Assembly (NCBI GenBank): GCA_963678275.1
Contig: OY782765.1
Location: forward strand, 6,200,001 to 6,264,000
Direction: 5' to 3'
Source: G963677445 sp963678275
Lineage (GTDB): Bacteria > Bacteroidota > Ignavibacteria > Ignavibacteriales > Melioribacteraceae
Length of the DNA stretch: 64,000 nucleotides
A program made the position numbers and the translations under genes. Under the pieces are notes generated by a model, which saw only the letters and a list, made by a program, of their open reading frames with translations, did no database searches and was not told the DNA's origin. Shown here piece by piece: positions 63,909 to 64,000 of the stretch. Within the stretch, counting starts at the first letter, position 1. Each line of letters opens with the position of its first letter.

Positions 63909-63937
63909 AAATTAACAATACATCCTGTTAAAAACAA
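63909..63937 (-). promoter_or_regulatory. Sigma70-type promoter candidate for the 920-aa protein gene
   Basis: Minus strand: TTGTTT (63932-63937), 17-nt spacer, TAATTT (63909-63914), in an AT-rich leader 56 nt before the ATG. Boxes are only partial matches, so this is a moderate candidate. The remaining 63938-64000 shows nothing further. Confidence 0.4.
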
Positions 63938-64000
63938 GTTAAATATGGAAAATATACAAAAGTTATTTAGGAAAAATGGATTCCAGATATATTGATCTAT

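Overview
The window comes from a bacterium of the FCB superphylum that is probably not a classical Bacteroidota. Seven proteins end in the roughly 80-residue type IX secretion (T9SS, Por) sorting domain with the N-Y-P-N-P-F-N-P signature or a close variant. There is also a PorV-like outer-membrane protein and a CarboxypepD_reg/TonB-dependent receptor. Several genes have strong Shine-Dalgarno sites, and two promoters fit sigma70 boxes at 17-bp spacing, which is unlike Bacteroidota. Calditrichota, KSB1, Marinimicrobia or Ignavibacteria-like lineages fit best; the sequence alone does not decide between them. No rRNA, tRNA or CRISPR array was seen.

Layout. 1-1.9 kb: a minus-strand metalloid-type operon (ArsR repressor, ArsP/YraQ-type permease, small CxxC thioredoxin) with two near-identical operators. 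1.9-3.9 kb: gene-free, built of dispersed repeats. 3.9-18.3 kb: a signalling and envelope block with a receiver-PP2C phosphatase, a sensor kinase, a LysM/FecR protein and a 15-PKD-domain protein, followed by an MBL-fold phosphodiesterase-like enzyme, a cNMP-binding K+ channel, a small secreted protein and a PrsW-like membrane protease. 18.3-20.8 kb: a tandem repeat array. 20.8-28.9 kb: a ParA ATPase carrying a T9SS-type C-terminal domain, an M20 amidohydrolase, a MATE-MarR pair with a well-formed double operator, and a GH20-SpoU methyltransferase pair.

29-54.5 kb is a beta-glucan/cello-oligosaccharide locus. A solute-binding protein without ABC transporter genes and a sensor kinase lie behind a clear sigma54 promoter. 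Next come a 2.3-kb repeat array, an NtrC-type sigma54 activator, and (behind a second sigma54-like promoter) a sodium/solute symporter, a TonB-dependent receptor, a secreted FN3 protein, PorV, a TIG lipoprotein and a double-CBM9 T9SS protein. A rho-independent terminator follows, then a T9SS-secreted AGE-family epimerase, a GH5 lipoprotein, a cytosolic GH94 cellobiose phosphorylase and an SGNH/TPR membrane protein. Together these suggest sensing of extracellular sugar, sigma54 activation, surface hydrolysis, import and phosphorolysis.

54.5-64 kb: a short MITE-like element with target duplication, then four minus-strand T9SS cargo genes. Three are tandem paralogues of exactly 589 codons that are nearly identical except for one hypervariable central segment.

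The most unusual items are the ParA-T9SS fusion, the binding-protein/kinase/sigma54 circuit, the mosaic beta-helix triplet, and the dense nested intergenic repeat families.
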